NCBI GenBank assembly: GCA_946408355.1
Contig: CAMJRX010000004.1
Span: forward strand, 1-64,000
Source: an uncultured Selenomonadales bacterium
GTDB taxonomy: Bacteria > Bacillota > Negativicutes > Selenomonadales > Selenomonadaceae
Length of the DNA stretch: 64,000 nucleotides
Direction of reading: 5' to 3'
In this document: piece after piece, positions 53,222 to 61,632 of the stretch
Layout of the letters: every line of letters starts with the position of its first letter
Position numbering within the stretch: the first letter of the stretch is position 1
Made by a program: the position numbers and the translations under genes
Notes under the pieces: generated by a model
Databases searched by the model: none
The model's input: the letters and a program-made list of their open reading frames with translations, nothing else
Told to the model about the DNA's origin: nothing

Positions 53222-53610
53222 TTGAAGTGTGGTAAAATAAAAATTGATTATGTGAAATTCAATATTGCGTTAGTAAGTTCTGAACGGCGCAGATATATTC
53301 CGATTGGATTAATGACACCGGAAATAATTGCAAGTTCGCAGTTAATAATCGTTCCTGCCGCGCAGATTTACCATTTTGGAATATTAATGAGTTCAATACA
53401 TATGGCGTGGATGCGAGCGGTGGCAGGACAATTAAAATCAGATTATCGGTATTCTGGGAGCGTGGTGTATAATAATTTTGCGTGGTGCGAGCCGCGCACA
53501 AAAAAAACGACCGCGCTGTTGCTCAAGCTTACGACTTTGAAAATATTTTGGACGATGAATCAAAAATCGTCGCAGAGCTGTTTAAAATGTACGAGCGTCA
53601 ATCGTGCTGA
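53222..53610 (+). pseudogene. MmeI/type IIG-like DNA methyltransferase, C-terminal remnant
   Basis: About 85 residues match the C-terminal target-recognition part of MmeI-family restriction-modification enzymes: SSERRRYIPIGLMTPEII, IYHFGILMSSIHMAWMRAV and KSDYRYSGSVVYNNFAWCEP. After a frame change near 53505 the family's ending continues as NDRAVAQAYDF...VAELFKMYERQSC before a stop at 53608. The methyltransferase and nuclease domains are missing. It is a deletion relic of a type IIG-like system. Confidence 0.6.
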
Positions 53611-53799
53611 TAGAAGTAGACAAAAGCATTAACGAAAAAATTTTTGTTGCCGCGTTTCAGCGATACGGAAGCTCATTTTTATCCCAATTCTCAAAAATAT
53701 ATCAGCCAGTTGATTGGAATGTTCATTCACACGGGAAATCGGGCGATTATAATGACGCACAGCCCCTACATATTGGTCGAATTCAATAATTTGCTTTAA
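53604..53799 (+). pseudogene. AAA-family ATPase, C-terminal remnant
   Basis: In the frame ending at 53799 the sequence reads SDTEAHFYPNSQKYISQLIG, then GNRAIIMTHSPYILVEFNNLL. This is the Walker B / D-loop / His-switch region of OLD-like or RecF-like AAA ATPases (usual form EPEAHLYP...THSPYIL). The Walker B glutamate pair is altered (SDTEAH), there is a frame change near 53650, and no Walker A part exists. It probably came from a defence or phage-related gene next to the methyltransferase relic. Confidence 0.5.
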
Positions 53800-53887
53800 G
53801 CAAACGAGATACATACGCAAAGCTGTTGATAAAAGATTTTCTGCAATATTACACTGAGGTTGGCGATTTGTTAACTGTGCTATGAAA

Positions 53888-53932
53888 AACAAAAATCCTC
53901 AAAGCAATCTTTTTTGCTCTGAGGGTTTAGTT
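53888..53932 (-). terminator. Terminator of the UPF0261 / PEP-hydrolase operon
   Basis: On the minus strand CCCTCAGAGCA, AAAAAGAT, TGCTTTGAGG, then ATTTTTG. It lies just past the stop of the PEP-hydrolase fragment and marks the old end of that operon. Confidence 0.7.
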
Positions 53933-53945
53933 GATTAGAAAATTT

Positions 53946-54055
53946 TTATTTAGTGATAGCCTTGAAAGCCGCCGCTTGAGCAGTCATGCTGCGTTCGGAG
54001 GCAAGCCGTTCGATTGAGGACGCGCCGAAGAAGCCGTCAATTTCGGGTACGTTCT
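53946..54055 (-). pseudogene. PEP-hydrolase-like TIM-barrel protein, last 36 codons only
   Basis: The minus strand reads NVPEIDGFFGASSIERLASE, then RSMTAQAAAFKAITK and a stop at 53946. This matches the C-terminal end of the phosphoenolpyruvate-hydrolase / TIM-barrel family, whose gene is commonly the partner of the UPF0261 gene. The UPF0261 gene lies upstream on the same strand at 55993, exactly where its partner should start. Everything before the last 36 codons has been replaced by an HNH endonuclease relic and TnpB element. The old terminator is still in place. Confidence 0.6.
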
Positions 54056-54058
54056 TTA

Positions 54059-54674
54059 TTAGGTTGCTCTACGTCGCGACGCATAACCGCAATTTTTTGA
54101 ACAAAATCGCGTAAGTTTGTACTTGCACGCTTTGAAAACTTTTCCACAGAATTGACAAACTCTGTCTTCAAACCGATTTTCATTTTGCTCTTGATGTCTA
54201 TTTCGACATTTATTGGAGCAATAGCGCCGCAGTCCGTTTGTCGTTAATGCCGTGAATTGTTTACCGCAATATTCGCAGACAAAAGTTTTAGACTTGGATT
54301 CGCGAAAAGTTTTGATGCCTCGCCGCATGAAGTTTTAGATGTTCTTTACGAGTCAACAATGCTAAATTTGAAATGTCATCATTATACTTGTCGTCGTCGA
54401 GATGATGAACTTAGTAAATGTCTGGAATTTCGCCGTTGAAAAATTTCCAAACTGAACGCGTTAGTGAAGTCGAAAAGTAATAGCGACCGTTATGTTTGTG
54501 TTTGCGGTAAATTAAGCCGTCAAATTTTTGGTGAGTGTCGTCGATAATTTCAATTGGCGGCATTTCTCGATTGATTTTTCTGATGAATTCGTCAAGCGCG
54601 GCTGATTCAGCAAAAGTTTTGACAGCTTCACGCAAAAGTTTGAAAAGATTTTCCTTGTCTTTCAAAGACCGCAC
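54059..54674 (-). pseudogene. HNH homing-type endonuclease, broken
   Basis: Two open pieces belong together. The upstream one (54411-54674) ends RYYFSTSLTRSVWKFFNGEIPDIY then TAA. In the same frame the sequence continues VHHLDDDKYNDDISNLALLT, the HNH signature, so the TAA interrupts the gene. After a frame change near 54330 the downstream piece (54059-54328) gives a zinc-binding tail with pairs of cysteines (CEYCGK, YCSNKC, CQFCGK, FCSKNC). The layout is that of phage and intron HNH endonucleases. Two inactivating changes make it a pseudogene. Confidence 0.65.
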
Positions 54675-54677
54675 CGG

Positions 54678-54726
54678 AGACCGCCGCCGGAAGCCTCTAG
54701 TTTTAGCTATGGGGAGGAAGGCGGCG
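54678..54726 (+). repeat. Possible right-end hairpin of a further IS200/IS605 element
   Basis: AAGCCTCTAGTTTTAGCTATGGGGAGGAAGG has the form of the terminal hairpin of IS200/IS605 right ends (CCTC...GGGGAGG around a TTTTAG loop). No transposase belongs to it; the HNH relic starts beside it. It may be a trace of a third element. Confidence 0.35.
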
Positions 54727-54815
54727 ATGCTTTCCCTTTCTTCAATTTTTTAAAACATACTGATTAAATCGTTCAATAAGTGTATAATCCCTCCTTCTTA
54801 AAGGAGGTGATTATC

Positions 54816-55918
54816 TTGCTTTATACTGTGAAAATTCGTCTCTATCCGTCGTCTGAACAAATCGAACAACTTTTGAAAACTATGGAGCGATTTAACGCCG
54901 CTTGTAACGTTATTAGCAAGATTGCTTTTGAAAACAAAACCTTCGGCAAAATTGCTCTGCAACGGCTTTGTTACTATCAAATTCGCGATGATTTTAAGTT
55001 GTCGGCACAAATGGTTGTTCGTGCTATCGGCAAGGTTGCCGAATCCTATTCCGATAAGAATAAGCGTGATACTTTGCACATCTTCAAACCACACGGCGCG
55101 ATTGTCTATGACGATAGGATTTTGACGGTTAAATCCATTGACACGGTATCAATCTTAACTCTTGACGGTAGAATTTTTGTTCCTATGGCAGTTTGTGAAT
55201 ACCACGCAAGCATAATTAACAATGCGCTAAGAGTTCGCGAGCAAGCTGATTTAGGTTATATCGACGGTAAGTTTTATCTGTTCCTCGTTGCCGAACTGCC
55301 CGACAAACCTGAAAATGTCCGTGAAGGTTTATTGGGCGTTGATTTAGGCATTGCCAAAATTGCAACGACTTCCGACGGCAAATTTTATTCCGGCTCCAAA
55401 GTCAAAAATATTCGTCGACGTTATTTCAGATTGCGTCAAAGGTTGCAAGCAAAAGGCACAAAGTCAGCCAAAAGAAAGCTTAAACAGCGTCGGCGAAAAG
55501 AATCAAGATTTGTTGCCGATGTTAATCATTGTATATCGAAGAGATTAGTTGAAGTCGCAAAAGGCACCCAACGCGCCATTGTTCTCGAAGACCTTAAAGG
55601 AATTCGTGAACGAGCAAGAAAAGGCACGCGAAAAACGGTTTGTAAAACAATGCGACAAGCTCTGTCTTCGTGGAGTTTCTATCAACTGCGCCAATTCATT
55701 GAATACAAAGCGCAAGCGGCGAGTGTATTGGTGATTTATTTTGACCCGCGCAATACGTCGCGTATCTGCTCAAAATGCGGATACGTTGATAAGAAAAGCC
55801 GAAGAGACCAAGAACACTTTGTCTGCAGTGCGTGCGGGCATGCGCTGCAGACATCAATTCCGCGTTGAATATTGCTCGGCGCGGGGCTGAAGTCATACAG
55901 CCGAACGCGGTGGCGTAA
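54816..55918 (+). pseudogene. tnpB: TnpB (IS200/IS605), frameshifted before the last catalytic Asp
   Basis: A second TnpB, unlike the first in sequence. TTG 54816 follows AAGGAGGTGATTATC. RuvC residues GVDLGIAK (Asp near 176) and VLEDLKG (Glu near 258) and the zinc ribbon CSKCG...CSACG are present. The frame then ends at 55868 with QTSIPR. In another frame the normal ending is read: ADINSALNIARRGAEV then a stop at 55918. Net loss of one base near 55850 removes the third catalytic residue. Without frameshifting the nuclease should be dead. The 3' stretch to about 55960 holds TnpB-type hairpin sequence (AAGCCCCCCCTGTTCTTGGGG). Confidence 0.75.
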
Positions 55919-55992
55919 GCTAACTGCAAGCCCCCCCTGTTCTTGGGGTTTATGACTCCTTTATTGATAATAAGCAAGCGAGGTCTTAAAAT

Positions 55993-57258
55993 TCAAGCGC
56001 AGTACAAAAAAAACGTCTCGCAAGCTTTAGTTAATTCAGCAATTAATATTTTAGCTTGTAGAGGCGTCTTTTGCAAGTTGTTTATCTCGGTCAATCGTCG
56101 TCGTTTGTTGTCAAGCTCGCGAATCTCGACGAGTTCATTGTTGATATTTTTCTTGAGCGTGTCGAAAAGGATTTTGCGTTCTTCCACACCGTCGAAGGGT
56201 TGCCCGTCAGCGTCAATCATCGAAGCGCTTTTTTCTGCAGGAGCAAAGTCATAGGCACTTGAGCCTTGTTCCATTTCGACGCGAGCTTTTCGGCAATTTT
56301 TTTTGTTCTCAGCAACGTAAGTACGCATGAGCGTAACGGTCGGATTATGCTTGTAAAAATTGCGTCCAGAAAATTCTTTAGGCACAGTGTCAATCGGACC
56401 GAAATTGACCATATCGCACGCACCGACGGAAACGATTTGTGGAATTTTTTTGTCGATAGCTGCCCCGCAACGAGCCTCACCTGCCGCTAAAACTCCGCCG
56501 ACAACTTGGTCAGCCCATTCGGTCGTTGTCAGGTCGAGCACACCCGCGAAGAATCCCACGTTGATGAGCGCGCCCATAATCTTGCCGCCGGTTCCTGTTG
56601 CGTGGAAAACGAGCACTTCATAACCGCGCTTTTCGAGATAATCTTTGGCGCAGTCGACGCAAGGAGTAGTTGCGCCAAACATTGACGCCGCGATTAGCGG
56701 TTTGCTCTCCGACTTATCGATTTTGATGGAGTCGCGCAAATTCACCATGCCGACAATCGCCAGCACCGCGTTGGAGAAAATCATCTTGGAAATTTTGTTC
56801 AGCCCCGTAACGTCGACGATTGACGGCATCATAAAAATATCGCTCGTGCCGACGTATTGCGAGACGTTGACCGCCGCCATTGTCGAGACCATGACTTTTA
56901 GCACACCGATTGGCAAGGCACGCATTGCGGGAGTAACTAGCGACGTGCCGCCGGAGCCGCCAAAAGAAATTATTCCGTCGAATTTTCCTTGCTTGTAAAG
57001 TTCGGGAACAAGCTTTTCCATTCCTTTGGACAAAGTTTCGGTGGCAAGTGCACGGTCTTTGCGCTCAACAATGGCTTTAATGTCCTGCCCGACGGCGGCA
57101 GCGATTTCGTCGTTGTTCACGTCGACGGGAAACGCCGGTTCAAAAACGCCTGTATGAATCATGAACGGTTGAACGCCGAGTTCTTCGAGCAACCCTTTGA
57201 TGTAGGCAAATTCCTTGCCTTTGGTGTCGAAGGTGCCCGCTACTGCTATCCTCTTCAA
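55993..57258 (-). CDS. UPF0261 (Tm-1-like ATP-binding) protein
   Basis: A 421-residue protein. KRIAVAGTFDTKGKEFAYIK opens the domain, IISFGGSGGTSLVTPAMR is the nucleotide-binding loop, and GTSDIFMMPSIVDVTGLNKI and ATGTGGKIMGALIN follow, all family signatures. Start set at TTG 57258 because GGAGGG lies just before it. The C-terminal 45 residues after ELDN do not look like the family and end in TFFLYCA close to the TnpB element, so the tail may have been replaced. The function of the family in bacteria is not known; the partner gene is truncated. Confidence 0.85.
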   Translation of the reverse strand: MKRIAVAGTFDTKGKEFAYIKGLLEELGVQPFMIHTGVFEPAFPVDVNNDEIAAAVGQDIKAIVERKDRALATETLSKGMEKLVPELYKQGKFDGIISFGGSGGTSLVTPAMRALPIGVLKVMVSTMAAVNVSQYVGTSDIFMMPSIVDVTGLNKISKMIFSNAVLAIVGMVNLRDSIKIDKSESKPLIAASMFGATTPCVDCAKDYLEKRGYEVLVFHATGTGGKIMGALINVGFFAGVLDLTTTEWADQVVGGVLAAGEARCGAAIDKKIPQIVSVGACDMVNFGPIDTVPKEFSGRNFYKHNPTVTLMRTYVAENKKNCRKARVEMEQGSSAYDFAPAEKSASMIDADGQPFDGVEERKILFDTLKKNINNELVEIRELDNKRRRLTEINNLQKTPLQAKILIAELTKACETFFLYCA

Positions 57259-57389
57259 TTTGTTTCCCTCCATTCCAGAAATCTTTTTGAACGTATTTTA
57301 ATCGCCCGCAAAAAAATTTCCTATGTCATGAAATATTTTTCGTCAGTGTTTAGAACAAGTGTTCACAAACGCTTAAATAAAGTTAAATA

Positions 57390-58045
57390 TGAGAGTGATT
57401 GAGCTCGGCAAAAGTCCGCTCAACTATAACCAATCTCATCGGTTACGATTTGCGCTCTAGCTTTACAATGTGTTGAAGGATTTTGTCCCAAAGAGCGTTA
57501 AGGCGCGCACGTCGATATATTATTTTAGATGTGAACACACGTTCTAAGATTCGGGCGAAATTGTTGTTTCTGAATTGGAATATTTCCCTTTTTGTTTCAG
57601 AAGCGTCTATTAAACTTTTCAAGCTGTCGCACAAAAAATAGCCCGCTGTCCCTACAGGTTCAACGTTTCGATAAAATTTCAGTGCGTCTAACAATATTTT
57701 CAATTCGTCCGCCGTCAAGTTGTTTAAAGGATTGGACATTTTGCGGTACAAAATTTTGTTTGCCTTCTCAACTTTGACTACGATTCCCGAATCGACTAAT
57801 TTATTCAGCCGTCGACGAAAGCTTTGCATCCAATATGCGTCGAGGCGTTCAGGCTTATATTCCATTACCGCATATTCCGCCTCGCTCCAATATTTCCGTC
57901 GCTGATAAAAATTCTTCAGCCTCCAGCACTTGTAGCAAGATAATTTTCTCCAGACATTGTTCGGATAATAACGTCTTAAGCAAATACGAACTGTAGAAAT
58001 AATTCTCTGTCCAGTGTCGAAAATCCCCTACAAATGTGAAATAAT
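57390..58045 (-). pseudogene. WYL-type regulator linked to CRISPR loci, broken
   Basis: The intact piece (57443-57865) reads FRRRLNKLVDSGIVVKVEKA, then LTADELKILLDALKFYRNVEP and TAGYFLCDSLKSLI, as in helix-turn-helix/WYL regulators of type III CRISPR loci. In a different frame just upstream, WTENYFYSSYLLKTLLSEQ and ILLQVLEAEEFLSATEILERGG give the missing N-terminal helix-turn-helix. An extra A near 57868 would explain the shift. Downstream, after a stop at 57443, PMRLVIVERTF continues in frame as part of the WYL domain, and the rest is gone. Family placement is from pattern memory. Confidence 0.5.
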
Positions 58046-58245
58046 AATACCAATCGCAGAAATTTTCTCATTCACGCATGCGTCCGATTAGATTTTTTCA
58101 ATATTTTTATACTCTTTTTCATTACTGAAACTCCTTATTTTCGCTTGCAGGATTTTTGATATGACGCCCGCCTTCAACGGAATTATAATTAATAATTTTG
58201 GATTATTACTTTTACCATAAATTTTTAGCCGTTGCGTGAGGAGTG

Positions 58246-58257
58246 TAGCGGCTTTTT
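58246..58257 (+). terminator. Hairpin near the end of the CARF-HEPN pseudogene
   Basis: AGCCG at 58227-58231 and CGGCT at 58249-58253 form a loose stem followed by TTTTTT on the plus strand. No plus-strand gene ends here, so it may be only part of the decayed region. Confidence 0.25.
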
Positions 58258-59828
58258 TTATATCGCGGGTATTTTCTCCAGCGCGGTCAGATAATTTTCT
58301 ATCATCGGTTTCAAGTCCGATATGGTTTTAGTCGCTTGCGCATTCGCGTGATTTACTTGATTTCGCTTCCGACGTATTTCGTAGTAGTCTTTTAGGAATT
58401 TCAATGCCGTTTCCTCGTCAAAAGCTGTGGTTATTATTTTCTTGTCAAACAGCTCGCTATATATCTTTTCCCGATTTTCCCTTATGGGTTTTCGCTCATC
58501 GTAAATCGCTTGGAGAACTGCCGCTACTCGCGGACTGCGCTTTTTGAAGTCGACGAATTTGATTTTATTTCTTTAACACAATTCAAATCTGTATCTGCTG
58601 GTCTCGATTCCGCAAAAAATTCTTTCAACTCGCCGCGACAATTTTTATCGCTTAATTTTTGTCTCGGAAAATTTTTAAGCACTTCCCGCAAATCTCAGCA
58701 ATAGTTTTTTACGGATGATTCGCTAAACTCTTCGCCCGATTTATCACGATCCTGATATGCAATTATGAATTGTTGTTGCCAATTTCGCCCGAATGAATGA
58801 CCTTCCTGTTCTGCACGCTTTATCACGCTCTCATCCTTCGGTACGCAAATTTTTCGCTCGACTAATTCTTCAGGAAACCATTCTGTGCACAATGTCATTG
58901 CCTGTTGCCAAAAGCCTTTGCGCATACACCAGCGTATAATTTCAGCTCGCGATTCTGCGCCGCCTATCAGTTGACCGTATTCGCGCTCTATCGTGTCGAT
59001 TATCTTCGCGAATAATTCACTTTTTAAATCCTTGTCGGGTTCTTCGCGAAATGCCTTTATATGTTCGCCTAAATTTTTCAGCTCGGTTTCTATCGCGCTC
59101 GTTCGACAAATTTTTATTGCCTCTGAAAAACGATTCATCGCCTCAAGCAAAGTCTTCACAGCGGGCGGCGGTTTTTCCCCGAAATATTCGTTCAATGCCT
59201 CTACGCTACCAAATTTGACGAATTCATCTGCGCCCGTTATCAACGTGAACATTCGCTGTATTTCCATCACCCGATACACTACGCGACTTGTCGGCTCGGA
59301 ATAGAGTATCTCCTCGATTTTAACTCCACGATATTTCAACAGCTGAATTATCGACAACATCAGCATTGACGTATGCCGAAAACCGCCCGTCATGTCTGCG
59401 TGTACCGTCAATTCGACTCCCTTTGCAAACTGCGTCATGGCGTCAGCTATCCGCGCTATCTGCAATATGTTCCGCTCAAGCTTGGTCGGGTCTTCACCAT
59501 CCTCCGAATAGTCTTCTATCGAAAACCGCTCTGATAAATGCGGAAATTCTTTCGTCACTCGACGCTTAAGGGACTCCAAATGCGTAACGTTTCCGAATTC
59601 GTTTTCCGCCGGCACAAGCTGACTTTTTACATAGTCGCTCGCTATCAAAAATATTTTCGACAGCGAATCACCTGCCGCCTCAAGTTTTCTTTCCACGAAT
59701 ACTATTGCTGATTCATTGGTCTGTATCGCCGATTACTCGTGTCCTTGTATGTTGCCGTATTTTATCGGCTCGCTTAGTGAACGCGAATTTACTGGGCTTA
59801 CAAACGCTAGCATTATGTTTTGAGTCAT
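58258..59828 (-). pseudogene. TM1812-family CRISPR-associated CARF-HEPN protein, inactivated
   Basis: The original gene can be followed from ATG 59828 (MTQNIMLAFVSPVN) to TAA 58258, about 523 codons. A CARF-type core is visible in the intact piece (58695-59696): VHADMTGGFRHTSMLMLSII, EILYSEPTSRVVYRV and GADEFVKFGSVEALNEYF. The C-terminal end carries a HEPN RNase motif, RNQVNH. Three lesions interrupt it: TAA near 59733, TGA at 58695 and a one-base loss in an A-run near 58572. Intact relatives are cyclic-oligoadenylate-activated RNases of type III CRISPR systems. The start lies one base after the stop of the preceding small gene. Confidence 0.68.
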
Positions 59829-59829
59829 T

Positions 59830-60197
59830 TCAATATTCCCTGAACTGTATAAATCTGAACGTCGATATTTGCCGCGTTGAGCCGTCGGGCATTATTTCTT
59901 CTTGAACAATACGTTCACTTGTTGCCGCTACGACCTTCACGCCCAAACTTTTCAGCTGTTCAACCATAGCAAATGTATAGTTTAATTCTCCTTGACACAA
60001 TACAACTGCTGGCTCCAACTCCAAAATTTTTTGAGATTCCTTTGAACCATATCGCGAACTTCTTGAACGGTTGCAGTAGCACTGACTACAGGGAACGCCA
60101 TATCCATAAGCTCGCCGTAAATCCTCGCTGCAGAAAGTTGTTCGCCGCTCCAGTGTGCCGTCGGATGATTTGTGTGATTGATAAAAATTTTTTTCAT
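59830..60197 (-). pseudogene. Small partner gene of the CRISPR accessory locus, A-run frameshift
   Basis: The first part reads MKKIFINHTNHPTAHWSGEQ up to about 60024. The second part, in another frame, reads LELEPAVVLCQGELNYTFAM through FRFIQFREY and the stop at 59830. A run of six A at 60027-60032 sits at the junction; seven would give NLKKILELEPAVV and a single 122-residue protein. GGAGGATAAGC precedes the ATG. The product would be a small Rossmann-like domain. Its position before the CARF-HEPN gene suggests a signalling or ring-nuclease-like partner, which is inference only. Confidence 0.6.
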
Positions 60198-60224
60198 TGC
60201 TTATCCTCCGCCGCTAGTTAACAC

Positions 60225-60262
60225 AAAAAAGCACCTCCCGCAATAGAGAAGTGCTTTTTTAT
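60225..60262. terminator. Bidirectional terminator between array remnant and accessory genes
   Basis: AAAAAAGCACCTC, CCGCAATA, GAGAAGTGCTTTTTT with T-runs on both strands. It separates the two-repeat remnant from the accessory genes. Confidence 0.7.
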
Positions 60263-60265
60263 TGC

Positions 60266-60389
60266 TCTTAAGACACCGCAAGCGGTAAAGAATTATGGAG
60301 GCATGCACGACCTTGATGAAGTTTATCAGATTGCTCTGGACCAATCATCTAAGTTTCAAAACCGTAAACGGTAAGGAAGCATGCACGAC
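60266..60389 (+). CRISPR. Two-repeat CRISPR array remnant
   Basis: A 37-base unit at 60353-60389 (GTTTCAAAACCGTAAACGGT, then AAGGAAGCATGCACGAC) is matched at 60266-60311 by a variant ending in the same GCATGCACGAC. The variant keeps CCGCAAGCGGTAA but has about eight extra bases (TTATGGAG). The 41 bases between them are unrelated, as a spacer would be. No third copy follows; 60390-60660 shows no gene and only a small GGCGT/ACGCC hairpin. Orientation is arbitrary. The neighbouring CARF-HEPN relic supports a former type III array, but two degenerate units alone are weak evidence. Confidence 0.45.
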
Positions 60390-60663
60390 AGCAACCCTTT
60401 TGGAGGGCGTCATAACGCCACGGAATTAGAGCTTTTGGAAAGTGTTTGGAAAAACTCGCTGTTCGATTGCGTTTTCCAACAAATTTTATCATATAAGTTT
60501 CAGAAAAGTGCTGTGATTGTTGATTTGACGCCAACTTTATAATTTGGAAAAGGATTTGCTTAAATGGCGTCTCTGCGTTACCTCCAATCTCTTTCCATTT
60601 TTAAATCTTATTAATAAGTTTATATCATGTTACGGATAAAATTGCAAGAAAAATTTTAAGCAA

Positions 60664-60693
60664 AAAAGAGACCCGCCTTAGCGAGCCTCTAAA
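60664..60693 (-). terminator. Terminator of rplS
   Basis: On the minus strand AGAGGCTCGCTAAGGCGGGTCTCT followed by six T, 20 bases past the rplS stop. Confidence 0.85.
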
Positions 60694-60709
60694 AATTTTT
60701 CGGTCAAAA

Positions 60710-61060
60710 TTATTTCTTAGCTTTCTTTTCTTTAATGCGAGCCGCCTTGCCTGTGAGCTTGCGCAGATAATAAAGCTTAGCACGACGAACCGCGCCACGA
60801 CGAACAACTTCAATTTTCTCGACGCGGGGCGAGTGCACAGGGAACATACGTTCGACACCGACGCCGTAAGAAATTCTGCGGACGGTGAACATTTCGCGCA
60901 CGCCCGATCCTTGACGCCCGATAACGACGCCTTCAAAAATCTGAATACGTTCACGATTGCCTTCAACGATTTTTGCATGGACGCGAACCGTATCGCCCGG
61001 CGCGAATTGCGGAATGTTATCGCGCAGTTGTTCTTTCTCAATGAGTTCAATGATATTCAA
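60710..61060 (-). CDS. rplS: 50S ribosomal protein L19
   Basis: A 116-residue L19 of usual length: [20 protein letters not shown], then [20 protein letters not shown] and [21 protein letters not shown]19 sits at the interface of the ribosomal subunits. AGGAGG lies ahead of the ATG. The usual neighbours trmD and rimM are not seen inside the window on the lower side and nothing precedes it on the minus strand, so it is transcribed alone here. Confidence 0.97.
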   Translation of the reverse strand: MNIIELIEKEQLRDNIPQFAPGDTVRVHAKIVEGNRERIQIFEGVVIGRQGSGVREMFTVRRISYGVGVERMFPVHSPRVEKIEVVRRGAVRRAKLYYLRKLTGKAARIKEKKAKK

Positions 61061-61166
61061 TTTTAAGTCCTCCTATCTTTGTCCGACGTTCTTGCCCGCA
61101 CGCAGAGGAACGCCTTTTGAACTTTTAAAGTCTAACATAAAAATTTTATCGCTGTCAAGATTTTTG

Positions 61167-61196
61167 TTGACAAACGCGGCATTTTGTAGGATTATA
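61167..61196 (+). promoter_or_regulatory. Promoter of the cobalamin riboswitch
   Basis: TTGACA (61167-61172), an 18-base spacer and ATTATA (61191-61196). Transcription would begin shortly before the riboswitch. Confidence 0.65.
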
Positions 61197-61222
61197 GGCG
61201 CGTTGAAAATTTAATATTGATT

Positions 61223-61379
61223 GAATCGAGTGGCGCGAGCCTCAATAGGGAATTCGGTCAAAAGCCGGAACGATCACGTCACCGTAGCGGGGAGCGACTC
61301 TGCAATTATGTCACTGGAAAATTTTTTCTGGGAAGGCGCAGACGAGCATAGATCCGAAGTCGGGAGAACTGCTCGATTA
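61223..61379 (+). promoter_or_regulatory. Cobalamin (adenosylcobalamin) riboswitch
   Basis: AATCGAG (61224-61230) and CTCGATT (61372-61378) close the element. Inside are the conserved boxes AATAGGGAATTCGGT, GCCGGAACGATCACGTCACC, GTAGCGGGGAGC, TCACTGG, GGGAAGGCGCAGACG and GAAGTCGGGAGAACTG, in the order of the cobalamin riboswitch. On ligand binding such RNAs shut off B12 synthesis or transport genes. Here a terminator follows at 61432, but no plus-strand gene follows the terminator. Confidence 0.92.
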
Positions 61380-61431
61380 ACAATCACCGTTTGACCTGCG
61401 AGCGACAGGAAGGGGATTTAGTCTTTTTTCT

Positions 61432-61459
61432 GCGCCCGCAACATGGGCGTTTTTCTTTT
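61432..61459 (+). terminator. Terminator downstream of the cobalamin riboswitch
   Basis: GCGCCC, GCAACAT, GGGCGT, then TTTTCTTTT, 53 bases after the riboswitch. It is the expected expression platform. Beyond it, 61460-61634 holds only short hairpins and no frame of note. Confidence 0.82.
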
Positions 61460-61598
61460 GCCGCTTTAAAAGCTACAGGTCAGCTAGCGCGATTTGCCAA
61501 TTAAAATTTTCAGCTAATCGCCGCGCCCTAACATTTGGCGAAAAGTTTTCCCCACTCACGGGGGAGGCATTGCTCATACATTTCATTTGCTGAAAAAT

Positions 61599-61632
61599 CA
61601 GCGGCTCCCGTCATTTGGCAGGAGGCTTTTTT
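61599..61632 (+). terminator. Second terminator-like hairpin behind the riboswitch
   Basis: AGCGGCTCCCGTCATTTGGCAGGAGGCT followed by TTTTTT. The stem is imperfect (CTCC/GGAG and AGC/GCT). It lies just before the stop of the facing minus-strand gene and may mark the end of a deleted plus-strand gene. Confidence 0.5.

Noticed and set aside
54059-55990. A prophage at 54-56 kb
   Set aside because: Only an HNH relic and a TnpB element are present; no integrase, capsid, portal or lysis gene and no attachment repeats were found.
60625-61050. A 141-codon minus-strand frame over rplS
   Set aside because: It is an alternative frame of the rplS gene; L19 is unmistakable in the other frame.
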